Shown piece by piece: positions 24,160 to 35,791 of a stretch of DNA of 64,000 nucleotides. The stretch lies in assembly GCA_030761205.1 (NCBI GenBank), contig JAULJL010000028.1, positions 14,056,001-14,120,000 on the forward strand. The letters run 5' to 3'. The translations under genes and the position numbers were made by a program. Positions within the stretch are counted from its first letter, which is position 1; each line of letters opens with the position of its first letter. The notes beneath the pieces are model-generated. The model made no database searches and had not been told where the DNA came from. It was given only the letters and a program-made list of their open reading frames with translations. The stretch is from Fremontodendron californicum (Eukaryota > Streptophyta > Magnoliopsida > Malvales > Malvaceae).

Positions 24160-25339
24160 TGTCGCAACCTAAAAAATAACGACGTCTCATCGCAAGACTT
24201 TATTATTCATTAAGCGTGACATTTAAAAAAAAAAACCGAGGAAAAGTCGACTTAATTCCTCTAGAAAAATGAAAGTTTTGAAAATGACCTTAAAAAAAGA
24301 CATGGAGTCGCCACCAATCTTTTTTGGCTAGGTGTGATCGGCCACCTATTAAAACCGGTTTTATAAAATATTTTAAAAATTAATTAAAACATTTTAAAAA
24401 CCAATTTCAAGTCTGCGTTTTAAACTAGAGAAATCAAAGAAGCAGGTTCGGGAGTCGGTTACGTGTGGGGAAGGATTAGCACCCCCACAACGCCCGTATA
24501 AATCGGTACCTTATTAATCGTGTGTTATCTCAAATCTCGGTAAAAGTTGGTTTTAAATTTAATATTTCAAATTAATTCCCAATTTAAAGAAAAATAATTT
24601 CATTTTTTTTTACAATGATCCGAAATTTATAAATTCCAAATTTTCCTATATTCCCCAACAAACGTAGCAAAATATAGAAATTTTTATTAGTTTTAGAAAA
24701 CTTTCCGAATCATTCTCTTTTTTGAAAGAAAGATATTCCTTTATTAATAATAATTGATGATATTCCCTCCAGCAAACCCGGTAGAGAACTCATGAATTAT
24801 TTTAAATCGGGAATATCTTTATTTTTATTGAAAACCATTATCTTTTTTTGAAAACATTTAAAAGAAATGAATATGTATAGGCATGGCATAAATAAAATGA
24901 CATAGCAAAATCTAAATAATATAATGCAACCTAAATGTCATGACACATAGAAATTAATATGGCAAGAATCACATATTATATAAAATGCATGAATATAAAA
25001 ATGCAATGCATGAAATGTATTTTTTCCTTTAATTAAGGAAATCCGTATATCTAAAAAGATATCCGGCTACCTTAGGAAAATATGTCAAATTAAATATTCT
25101 AAAACCAAAATACTTTGTGATTGTTTGAAAACAATTTTGAAAAGCTTGAATTAAAAATAAAAACTGGGCTAAAATTTTTAAAATGACTCTAATTTCCCAA
25201 GTTTAAAAATCCGGATTTTACTACCCTTAACCCGAGACTTGAAAAACCATTTTTAGAGTTTGAAAAGGCTTAGAAACCACCCTAAGTCAGTAGCTAACTC
25301 TCCTAATCAGCCCACTCTAAGTAAATTAACCAAATTAGA

Positions 25340-25990
25340 AAAATGGTTTTTCTTTTTAAATTCAATTCTGACTCCACTGTCCAGTTTTAATCCACGATTT
25401 TTTACCCTATTTTTAAAAATTCCAAAAATTCTAAAAAAAATACTGGAGACTCAGGACATATAAAACTATACGAGAAAAAATCGGCTTAATTTTTTGATCA
25501 AAGATGAATTCCCAGAAAAACCAGAGATGTACGAGTTTTTGGAGGAGAAAAAACTGCTTTGTTTTTCTTTAAATTCAATTCTGACTCCACTGTCCAGTTT
25601 TAATCCACGATTTTTTATCCTATTTTCAAAAATTCCAAAAATTCTAAAAAAAATACTGGAGACTCAGGACATGTAAAAATACACGAAAAAAATCAGCTTA
25701 ATTTTCTGATCAAAGATGAATTACCAGAAAAATCATAGATGTACGAGTTTTTGGAGGAGAAAAAAAAACTGCTTTGTTTTTCTTTAAATTCAATTCTGAC
25801 TCCACTGTCCAGTTTTAATCCATAATTTTTTACCCAATTTTTAAAACTTCCAAAAATTCTAAAAAAAATACTGGAGACTCAGGACATGTAAAAATACATG
25901 AAAACAAATCGGCTTAATTTTATGATCAAAGATGAATTCCCAGAAAAATCATAGATGTACGAGTTTTTGGAGGAGAAAAAAACTGCTTTG
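25340..25990. repeat. 215-bp repeat, three copies, in E1's 3' LTR
   Basis: CTGACTCCACTGTCCAGTTT recurs at about 25368, 25581 and 25796. Units also include ATACTGGAGACTCAGGACAT and GTACGAGTTTTTGGAGGAG. E3 (5600-5770) and the solo LTR (53170-53400) have a single copy. The small frames at 25260-25676 are products of this repeat. Confidence 0.85.
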
Positions 25991-28509
25991 CCAACACATT
26001 TTTGCTTTTGATAAAATCATTTAAAAACCAAAGTAAAAATATTTGAAACTCATAAAATGACTTGAAAGCAGTAGCTAGGACTCTTTGAAAGTTAGATAAA
26101 AATTGGCTAAATAAAAAAAAATCACAAAGGTAGAGTAATCAATTTGACAAACTTAATTTTCCACAAGTGTGCTCAAGAGAGCATGATCTTGAACCATTAA
26201 TTGGCTCAAGTCATTATTCAAGTGGCATGAACATGAAATGCATGAAACAATGCAGCAAACATAATGCATGAAATGCATGGATCTAAACCTAAATGTAAGG
26301 AAAATGCATGACACAAATAATATGGCCTAGACCTAACATGAACTTGCATGGCATTTAATGTAACCTAGACCTAAGACATGCATGGCATTTTCACAAACAC
26401 AAGGCATGCTTAATTCAAAAATCCAACCAAATATCATGCAAATGCAAAAACCTAACAACTAGCATGACAAAAATACAACACACAATGCAAAACACATGGA
26501 GTAGCCAAATGGCCCCAAGCTTCAACAAGCATGGCATTTTCACAAACACTTGGTATGCTAGCATGAAAAACTAAGTCATAACACAAAAATCACACAAGCA
26601 TTTTCACAAACACCTAATATACTAAATCTAAAACATGCTCAAATTTAAACAACATAAAAACAGAAAATTAAAAATGCAAAAACATGATATCTAAGACATA
26701 AATGGCAATAAACAAAGCAACCAAATTAAATATAACTTAAGAACATGAAATAACATAATATTTAAAACATCAAAAATAAAGAAAATAGCATAAACAATAT
26801 GGTAAAATGAATCAAAAACAACAACTTAAAATAAATAATGTAGGCCATTTGGCCATGGTGAGTTTATTGTAAAAACAAAATGTAAAAAAAAAAAATATAC
26901 TTAAGAAAGGAAATGAAGGAAGAACAAGAAACATTATTTTAAAATGAAAACTCACCAAGTAGAGATTAAAATAGCAAAAAATAAGAATAGAAAATGAAAG
27001 TGCAAGAGTTGGTGCTCAAGGGCAACCTCAAGAAGCTAATATTTCAAGCTTTTCTCTTCAAACTTTCCTTTTTTTCTAAACTTTTCTTTTTTTGCTCTCA
27101 ACCAAGAAGATAAAAAACTAAGAAAAACTAAGAGAAATCAACCAAAATGGAAAAGAAAGAACAAAATCTGCCTCCCCCCTTAGGGCTGGCAGAAAATGAT
27201 GCTTATATGGACTCCAAGATGTTGTCATTTTTGTGTAACCTAATTTCCATCAAATGGCCAATAATTCAAGATGAAAAGTCATGAAATTACCACCCTTAGA
27301 TTAGCATCTCATCCCTCTCAAATTACAGCTGTCCAAGAAAAATGTTGACATATTTTTTCCAGCCCAACTCTGATTTTTTGAAGGGCCCAAAAAGCCCTTT
27401 TCGGTTGCTTGGGTGAAATGACCATTTTGCCCTCCCGGATGCAAAATAAATATCAAACGGGCTCCAAATTCAATTTTTCGTTTTTTAATACTTCCAAAAT
27501 AATAAAATATTGAGTTCTGGAAGTTTTCAAAATTATCCGAGTCCGTTTGCTATTTATTTGGATTTTTTCTTCCCAAAATGTCCTTTTATGCCCCTACTTT
27601 TTCCATTTTTTAAACGAGCTCCAAATCAAGATTTTTCTTCACCAATCTCTTCAAAATAATTAAAAAGTGTGATCTGGAAGTTTTCGTAATTTTTGGAGCT
27701 CATTTGGTATTTTTTCGGGATTTATCGGCTTGAATTACTCCATAGGAAGCTCGGGATTTAGCCATTTTGCAAATGAACTCGGAATCAAGATTTTCTTTCG
27801 CCAATCTCTTCCAAATAATTTAAAAATGAGATTTACCAAATTTCAGAATTTTTGGAGTCCATTTGCTATTTTTCCGGGATTTATCTTTTTGAATTACTGC
27901 ATAAAAAGCCCGGGAGTTGGCCATTTTGCAAACGAACTCGGAATCAAGATTTTCTTTTACCAATCTCTTTCAAATGATTTAAGAATGAGATTGACAAATT
28001 TTCCATAATTTTCGGTGTCCATTTGCTATTTTTCCCAAAATTTTCCAATTTTGCCCTTTAACCTCCGAAACCCGGTTTTGCTCAAAACAAGTCCGATTTT
28101 CAGATTTTCTTCAATCTGAGCCTAGGGCCATCCTTTTTAATCATTCCTCATCCATTGGGGGCTTTGGTCTTACCAAGTCGGGCCATTTCTGTGATTCTTC
28201 CCGATTTCACCGAAATCCACTAAAAACCTTAATTCTCGGTTTTCTCCCGGATTGACTTTTCTTTCGGTTTTTCTTGCAAGTGACTTCTCCATTACCCGTA
28301 GTTAGTGCTTATCTTTCATTTGGAACCTTCAATTTCGACCAGTTTGATCGTTTAAGCACTTTTCCCCAAATTCTCGGATTAGGGTTTCTTTTCTACTGAA
28401 TCTCCAAATCCCAATTTCCGAACTCCATATCTTTCAATGTAGACCTCGGATTATCAAAATTCTTTCTCCATTTTTCAATTGAACTTAAAATCTTGATTTT
28501 TAAAGTGGG

Positions 28510-28580
28510 TTGACTTTTTCAGTAGTTGACTTTTTCGGGGTTGACTTTTTCGGGGTTGACTTTTTTCAAGTTTGACTTTT
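28510..28580. promoter_or_regulatory. Five-fold TTGACTTTTT cluster in E1's 3' LTR
   Basis: TTGACTTTTT starts at 28510, 28526, 28541 and 28556, with TTTGACTTTT at 28571, so spacing is 15-16 bp. In element sense it reads AAAAAGTCAA, 130-200 bp inside the LTR start. TTGAC(C/T) is the WRKY W-box core. Promoter activity is inferred from position and repetition. Confidence 0.6.
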
Positions 28581-28711
28581 TATGCTCGCCCTCTTAAACT
28601 AAGTCTCGGAGTACCACCTGCAGGATGAAAACAGTCTTTTTATACTCGGAAACATCAATATGGGAAGAAAACATACCTGTTTAGTGGCCCGGACAAAATT
28701 AGGTGTCTACA

Positions 28712-28726
28712 GCTGCCCCTCTTTGG
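28712..28726 (-). other. Polypurine tract of E1
   Basis: The element-sense sequence is CCAAAGAGGGGCAGC, immediately followed by the LTR start TGTAGACACC. It is the same sequence in E2 and E4. Confidence 0.9.
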
Positions 28727-29084
28727 CTATTGCTGAGAATCAGGAATCAGGCAAAGATAAACCAACACTAATTTTGTACGGTCAGTGAAATCACATGGAA
28801 AGGAAAGGGGTTTTCTTTTTCATTTCTTCATTCATTTTTGCATTTTTGCATTTTCCATTTTTTATTTTCTTTTTTTATTTTCTATTTTTTTTCAATTTTT
28901 CCTTTTTTTTTCTTTTTTTTTTTTCAAATTTTTTTTTTGAAAACAGTAAATTGAAGATTTGTCCTTAAATTGAATTCCCTGACTAATCAAGGCTCGATTC
29001 GTCTTAAGGAAACAAATTCGATTTGCAAGAAAGGAAACGACCTCGACGATGTTCTCGGGGCCTTAACCTTTCTTGTTCTTAGCT

Positions 29085-30750
29085 GTGTTTAAAATTCTGG
29101 ATATCTCCTCCAGAAGCTTCGGCTATCACCACCAAAGTCTTGCTCATTTTTTTTTTTTAATGTAAAAATTCTGGGTATCACCTCCAGAAGCTTCAGCTAT
29201 CACCACCGAGGACTTTCTATTTTTTCAAAGGATTTTAAAACTCTGGATATTTCCACCAGAGGCTTCAGCTATCACCACCGAAGTCTTGCTCATTTTTAAA
29301 ACTGTAAAATTCTGGGTATCATCTCCAGAAGCTTCAGCTATCACCACCGAAGACTTTTTACCTTTTCAAAGGATTTTAAAACTCTGGATATCTCCACCAG
29401 AGGCTTCAGCTATCACCACCGAAGACTTGTTCATAATAATAAAAAATAAAAAAAAGTACCTCGATGATGATCTCGGGGCTCGACTCGTTTGAGAAGCAAA
29501 CGAGTTCGATTCTACATGACATCTTTAAGAGATGATGCAAATGCTTCATGATGCAAATGCAAATGTCTTTTGTTGATGCAAACGCTTCTTGATGTTGATG
29601 CAAATGACTTAGATTGGTGCAAATGTCTTTGATGCAAATGTAAATGACTTGATTTGATGCAAACTTTCTTGATGCAGATTCAACTAACTTAGATTGATGC
29701 AAATGCTTCTTGATGTAGATGCACATGTTGAATAAAATTTTGGATAACTGCTCCAAAAGAAGATTTCTCATTTTTCAAAATTCTAAAACCCTGGATATCT
29801 CCACCAGAGGCTTCGGCTATCACCACCGAAGTCTTGCTCACTTTTAAAACTGTAAAATTCTGGATATCCCCACCAGAAGCTTTGGCTATCACCACCAAAG
29901 ACTTGCTCAATATAAAATTCTAGATAACTCATCTAGAAGAAGATTTCTCATGTTTCAAAATTATAAAACCCTGGATATCTCCACCAGAGGCTTCAGCTAT
30001 CACCACCGAAGACTTGTTCACTTTTAAAACTGCAAAATTCTGGATATCACCACCAGAAGCTTTGGCTATCACCACCAAAGACTTGCTCATTGTAAAATTC
30101 TGGGTAACTCCTTCAGAATAAAATTTCTCATGTTTTCAAAATTATAAAACCCTGGATATCTCCACCAGAGGCTTCAGCTATCACCACCGAAGACTTGTTC
30201 ACTTTTAAAACTGTAAAATTCTGGATATCCCCACCAGAAGCTTTGGCTATCACCACCAAAGACTTGCTCATTGTAAAATTATGGGTAACTCCTTCAGAAT
30301 AAAATTTCTCATGTTTTAAAATTATAAAACCCTGGATATCTCCACCAGAGGCTTCAGCTATCACCACCGAAGACTTGTTCACTTTTAAAACTGCAAAATT
30401 CTGGATATCACCACCGAAGACTTACTCATTGTAAAATTCTGGATATCCCCACCAGAAGAAAATTTCTCATTTTTCAAAATTATAAAACTCTGGATATCTC
30501 CACCAGAGGCTTCAGCTATCACCACCGAAGACTTGTTCACTTTTTAAAAACTGTAAAATTCTGGATATCACCACCGAAGACTTGCTCATTGTAAAATTCT
30601 GGATATCCCCACCAGAAGAAAATTTCTCATTTTTCAAAATTATAAAACTCTGGATATCTCCACCAGAGGCTTCAGCTATCACCACCGAAGACTTGTTCAC
30701 TTTTTTTAAAAACTGTAAAATTCTGGATATCCCCACCAGAAGCTTTGAGA
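29085..30750. repeat. 60-bp tandem repeats with a 180-bp higher order, E1
   Basis: Monomers contain CTGGATATC(T/C)CCACCAGA and (A/G)GCTTCAGCTATCACCACC. Three diverged monomers form a unit recurring at about 29806, 29986, 30167 and 30347 (180 bp), then at about 160-bp steps to 30663. An unrelated GATGCAAATG-rich block (29520-29740) interrupts the array. Because 60 and 180 are multiples of three, frames stay open on both strands; in element sense they read as repeats of SSVVIAEASGGDIQGF. I regard these as repeat-derived frames, not a confirmed protein. Confidence 0.85.
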
Positions 30751-33517
30751 AATGATGCAGATGCATATGTCTTTTAACAAGGTGCTCATGCTTCATGGTG
30801 CAAATGTAAAATATTTCTTAGTGCAAATGCAAATGGCCTGGATTGATGCCCATGTTTCATGATGCAGATGCCCCTACTAATTGTGTTCATGTAACTGGTT
30901 TATGAATGGTGTAACTACAATTACCACACAATAATGAAAAATGCAATGATTCTAGAAATGATGCAATTGCTTGAGATGACACAAATGCGAATTCCATGAA
31001 GAATGTAAATGTAAAATGCAGATGCTTATGGAATAATTCCAATGCAAATACCCATGAATGATGCAAATGCTTGCCGACACTGTGCAGATGCAAAAGCTCG
31101 ATAAAGAGATGAGTGCTCATGAGTGATGCAAATGCCCCCGGTTATTTTTCTAGACTTTGGCTTAACCTTTCAAATTCATTTTTCCTCTTCAAATCAGAGT
31201 ATATCTTCAATTCATTTTGGCGATTCTCTTTGCCCCAACAGTTTTCAAACTTTCATCAACAGAGATCTGAACTGGGTTCGATATCTTCTTCTCATATCTG
31301 GAAGTCAAGACCTATTCTGGCAGTTCTATACCTTTGGGTTAGAAAAACCCTTGTCTCATGTCAACATCAAAAATGGGTATTTCAAAAATATTTTTATTTT
31401 CTCTTTTTGAAAAACAATTTTGCTTATCTAAGGAAAACTTCTAAGCCAAAATTTTTAACTCCACAGTGTATGATGTACAAATCTTTTGATGACTGATGAT
31501 CACTGTTAGAAATTTCTCTAAGTATCAATATGGTTTTTTCAACTGGGATTGGCAAGGCTTGGTATAACAAGATTCTGTCTTTTCCAGGAAAACTTCATGA
31601 CAAAAATGTATATCCCTTCTAGGCTCACAAATGGAACAGGTTTTATAAATCATGAATTCATTGAGAACCCAGCAAATTCAACATTCTTTTTTGTTTCCGT
31701 ATCAAGGCATTTTGACAAGCGTCAAAGTTGGCTGAGATGTTTAAACCAGAAAGTTTAATCTTGGGAACAAAAGTTTCAGTTTTTGAAGACAATCCTCTGA
31801 ATGAGAACTGACAATTTGGGGGGTTCAGGAATTCCTAGATGTTCCTCGATGACCACTCCTTTAATAAGATCTTTTCTTTTGGGGTATCGGCACTATCATA
31901 GATGGCATCAAAAATTCCTATTCTACTCTAGACCGCCCGTTTTTTGGGTTTTCGCCCTAGAGTCCCATTCTTTTCAATTTTTCTCTTTTTTTTTTTTTTA
32001 CCATGCACTTGAGAATTCTAAATTCTTCCTTAGTGAAATGAGAATTTGATGAGATGGGATAAAATCTGAGGAAAACCCTTCAAATTAAACATTCATGCTT
32101 GATCAAAATGGACTTTTAAAGCATATAATGTAGGCCATGGCTCAGGGTTCAGAAAGAAAGGATAAATAGGCCCAAAATATGTGTTTGAGGGTAATCAGAT
32201 CAAGGATCATTTCTTGAGGAGGATTCTCTTTGAAGCATTTGTCCCTTCTTGGACATTTCTTTCCTTTTGACTTTGCTCTTTTTCTTCCTTGCTCTTGGCT
32301 TTCAATTTGCCATGTCTTTCACACATTTTTTTGCTTTCATTTTGCCCCCTTCTTTTTCAACATAGTGAGCCCGTCTTTATTCGGGGCTCCATTTGCTTTG
32401 CATCTGTCTTTGAGCTAGGACACATTTCTCAATGATCTTTAAAAAAATCTTTCCTTGCATTTGCCCCCTAGTGTAGAGGGTGATCCTTGATCAAGGTTCA
32501 AACAAGAAAGAATTCTTTTGGCTCAAAAGGGGTGACTATGGATGATTTCTTTTTGTGTGAAGGGATATGAAAGATGGCCATTCCTCACGTCAAGCACGAA
32601 TATTCACTTTGAAAAGCAATCCCCAGGGGAAATAGATATTCAGAATTTCATTTTGCACTTTGGAATCATCCGAATTCTCATATGCATGATATCACAAATT
32701 TTTTCATTTTTCATTTTTCATCGCATGCCCCAACGATTCATGCGTTTAATCCATCCTTATTCACCATGTATCCATCATTTCCATATATGATGCCCCAATT
32801 TGATTAACCATGAGAATCTGTATCAACGAGGAACATAGCAAGTCTAGGTCTATTTTGAAAAGGCTGAGTTTCCAATCTGAGTTCTTTGAAGAGACAAGGA
32901 AAATATGACCCAAAAACGGGTTTTCTCTGGGACAAGGGATAATCTAGTTTAATCATTGTGCCCCAGGATGTCAATCATGATGTTTGGGCAATTAGTGTTT
33001 TGTGGTTATTGGGAAAGGTCATGAATGGTTTTAGCACAATCTTGACACACACCAAATTATCAAAATCTAGATTCTTGAAAGAATGTCTCATTTGTTTGAT
33101 TTTCAAGGAATTCGAAAAATTTCAAAAAGTTCATTCCTTTGTTTATAGCCTAGACTAGGATTTACATCCTTGCTTATTCTGCAATGACAATACTTCTATG
33201 AAGTCAAATCATTCATATCCCTTGAAGCATTAGGTCTTTCAAGTGCTCTTGGTTTAAGAGATTTAGGCTTAGGAAAACCTAAAGAGAATGGAGAAGGTAT
33301 TGGGTCATTTTTAACACTGATCATCAATCTTCTTGAGACTATCCATCACTAAAAATTCCTTAATGCTTGTTTTTGCAAATTCAAGTTATTGTTGAAACAC
33401 AACAAACACAAAGCATTTAAAATTCAAAATTTATTTAATTCATGTAGATGTTAACATGAGACAAGTGCTTTCATCATCACAGTGTATAGAACTACATGTG
33501 TCAAAAACCTAATATGA
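30751..33517 (-). other. Conserved noncoding 3' region of E1
   Basis: GATGCAAATG-rich sequence to about 31130, then about 2.4 kb shared with E2 and E4. Overlapping plus-strand frames here (for example 31113-31496) are not preserved in the other copies. No pol-type motifs are seen on either strand. Confidence 0.7.
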
Positions 33518-34963
33518 TCATGCACAATGTTTCTTATGACACTTGGCTTCCCCATCTTCAAAACTTATCGAACCAGCCTTGATGAGATCTCTGACCTTGT
33601 ACTTCAAAGCGGGGCAGTTCTCTGTTGAGTGACCTTGATTTCCAGAATGGTACCCACAACACTCATTAGCATCATACCAGCTCGGATAAGGGGGCTTCAG
33701 AGGCGCTATTTGCATGGGTGTCACAAGGTGATTCTGGATGAGTTGAGGTAGTATCTCACTGTATGTCATAGGAATCGGGTCAACCTGATTTATTTTTCGC
33801 TTTTTATGTCCCCTTCGATTATTCCCGAGGATGTTCGATTGATAGACAGATGTAAATTCTGGTGTAGTTGCAGTCATTGGTTGGTAGGGACAAAAACCAT
33901 GAGATACATTATTCAGGGTAGAGTAAAATGGCTGATATGAGGATAATTGGGGAAATGGGGCAAAGTCTTCCACGACTTGGGTATCTTCCTTTTTCTTTTC
34001 AGATGCCCCCTTGTTCTTGGTATTGGATGTTCTTTCTCCTTCAATTTTCCCATCCTTGATAGCATTCTCAATTATCTCCCCTGAAATTACCATGTCCGAA
34101 AAATTCTTCGTGGTGTTGCCGACAAGTCTATCATAGTATGGGGCCTGTAGTGTATTCACAAAAAGGACAGTGGTTTCCTTCTGAGTTAAAGGCGGTTGTA
34201 CTTGGACGACCAGGCTCATCCACCGTTGCGCATATTCTTTGAAGCTCTCAGTAGCTCTTTTCTTCATATTTTGCAATGTGAGACGGTCAGGCGCCATGTC
34301 GGTCATATGCTTGTACTGGTTTAGAAAAGCCCTAGCCAAATCATTCCAAGAGCGTATCTGGTCCTTGCTCAACTGACTATACCACCTAATTGCGGACCCG
34401 CTGAGGCTATCCTGAAAACAGTGAATCAAAAGCTTATCATTACCTATATGACTTGTCATCTTTCGGCAGAACATAGTGATGTGGGCTGATAGATCGGTCG
34501 TCCCGTCATATTTCACAAAGTCAGAGATCTTGAACTTAGGAGGAATGACTAAATCGAGGACCAAGCATCGTTCTTTCGCCTCCACACTCCCGAATACATC
34601 TGTTCTTTCTATTGCCCGGAGCCTTTCATCTAACAACTGATATTTCCCTTGGGAATCTGCCAACTCAACCTCATTTACTGCAACCCTTTTCAACTTTGCC
34701 TGTTCAGCTAGATCATCTGAGTTTAGGACATTGACGAGGTTAACAGTGTTCTGGGCATCACTTATTATGACCTCATCCTGGCCCTTTTGTGCCTCTAACC
34801 CTTCTCTGGCGATAACGTTTTTGGTGTATCCTTTTCCTTTGATTACGGCAGACATCAGCTCCATCAATTTAGTCATCTGACCTTTAGATTCTGCTTGAGA
34901 CTTTGCTAGCTGTTCTCGTTCCCTTTCCATTTTTTCCAGTCGGGCAACATGTTCATCCTCCAT
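33518..34963 (-). CDS. gag: Gag polyprotein (ORF-A) of E1, intact, 481 aa
   Basis: This is the structural protein expected to form the cytoplasmic virus-like particle and bind element RNA. Residues 1-45 are a charged coiled coil (MEDEHVARLEKMERERE...). About 140-155 (VIPPKFKISDFVKYDG) begins the retrotransposon capsid domain. Its core, with IRWYSQLSKDQIRSWNDLA and AFLNQYKH, lies near 190-220, and the domain runs to about 305 (GEIIENAIKDGK). A linker rich in Q, P and Y follows, then PIPMTYSEILPQLIQNH and the knuckle CGYHSGNQGHSTENC (about 436-450), a C-X2-H-X5-H-X4-C form usual in Tat/Ogre Gags. It ends soon after (KCHKKHCA, stop) with no protease fused. The start is the ATG at 34963, shared with the other copies. 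This is the only undamaged gag in the window. Confidence 0.92.
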   Translation of the reverse strand: MEDEHVARLEKMEREREQLAKSQAESKGQMTKLMELMSAVIKGKGYTKNVIAREGLEAQKGQDEVIISDAQNTVNLVNVLNSDDLAEQAKLKRVAVNEVELADSQGKYQLLDERLRAIERTDVFGSVEAKERCLVLDLVIPPKFKISDFVKYDGTTDLSAHITMFCRKMTSHIGNDKLLIHCFQDSLSGSAIRWYSQLSKDQIRSWNDLARAFLNQYKHMTDMAPDRLTLQNMKKRATESFKEYAQRWMSLVVQVQPPLTQKETTVLFVNTLQAPYYDRLVGNTTKNFSDMVISGEIIENAIKDGKIEGERTSNTKNKGASEKKKEDTQVVEDFAPFPQLSSYQPFYSTLNNVSHGFCPYQPMTATTPEFTSVYQSNILGNNRRGHKKRKINQVDPIPMTYSEILPQLIQNHLVTPMQIAPLKPPYPSWYDANECCGYHSGNQGHSTENCPALKYKVRDLIKAGSISFEDGEAKCHKKHCA

Positions 34964-35791
34964 AGCACCAGCCTGTATTAAAAGTGTACTCAGTACTTCT
35001 TCTGATTTGAAATGGAAATTCTTTCAAAGACTCCTAAAGCCAAGCCAACTTCTATTCTATTTTCCCCAAAATGTATGTCATGATGAATGAGCCATGAATG
35101 CAATTTGATGCATGTGAAGCCTAAACAATATGATGTATGGACATGTATAATGGAAACATGCTGACCATATATGTAATAAATGCAATCACAATGCCAACAT
35201 GTTGCAAACAAAGAATAAACAAATCAACACATGGATATATGCAATGACTGATCATGTGCATTTCAGCATATTTCCCAATGAATGTTCATATGTTCTATGA
35301 ATGCAACATGGTGTCAATTATGATACATGCAAACAATGAATGATTGATACAGAGTATATACAAAGAAAATCATACTAACCATGTGTGTCATGAATGTGAC
35401 CTAATGCTAATCATGATGTATGTAATAAGCAAATTAATGCATAGATATATACAGAAAAATCATGCTGATTACGAATGCATGAATGCAACCTGACAAATAA
35501 TTGATGGGATGCAAAATGCAAAGGGGGAGATATCACGGAGGAAATAAGAATCGGAGGAACTTAATCATCAACCTCTCATTAATTTGAAACATAATCAATT
35601 CATTCCCACATCAACATTCACAATGGTATAAACCATGTTTTACAAAATTTGAACAGTGGTTAAGACTGTCCTTACAAGCACTTTATTCCTAACATCCTAA
35701 GGCTATAAGAACCGGCTACTGAAAAAGTGAAATCCTATTACATCATATAAGACCGAATTCTTTCCACCTCAATGATGTAAATCTCCCAATA
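34964..35791 (-). repeat. Spacer between ORF-B and gag in E1
   Basis: ATG-rich degenerate repeats (35080-35500) and a conserved single-copy part next to ORF-B. It is shorter than in E2 and E3 because repeat units are missing. It separates two same-strand ORFs by 828 bp; how the downstream gag is translated is not evident from the sequence. Confidence 0.65.

Larger units (their letters stand above)
24160..28711 (-). repeat. 3' LTR of E1 (4552 bp)
   Basis: Edges are TGTCGCAACC (24160) and GGTGTCTACA (28711); the polypurine tract follows on the right. It is nearly identical to 38179-42732, with mostly single-base changes and homopolymer length differences. It contains a three-fold 215-bp repeat, two units of the 158-bp repeat and the TTGAC cluster. 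Confidence 0.93.

Noticed and set aside
29085..30750. CRISPR-like regular repeats
   Set aside because: The units are contiguous, imperfect tandem repeats without unique spacers, in plant retroelement DNA.
31113..31496. Overlapping 127- and 95-codon plus-strand frames in the conserved noncoding region
   Set aside because: The corresponding DNA in E2 (14300-14700) and E4 (59290-59640) does not preserve the frames.
28727..33517. Hidden reverse transcriptase, protease or integrase
   Set aside because: I looked for YVDD-type, DTGA/DSGA-type and HHCC/DDE patterns in translations of both strands and saw none; a profile search would settle it.
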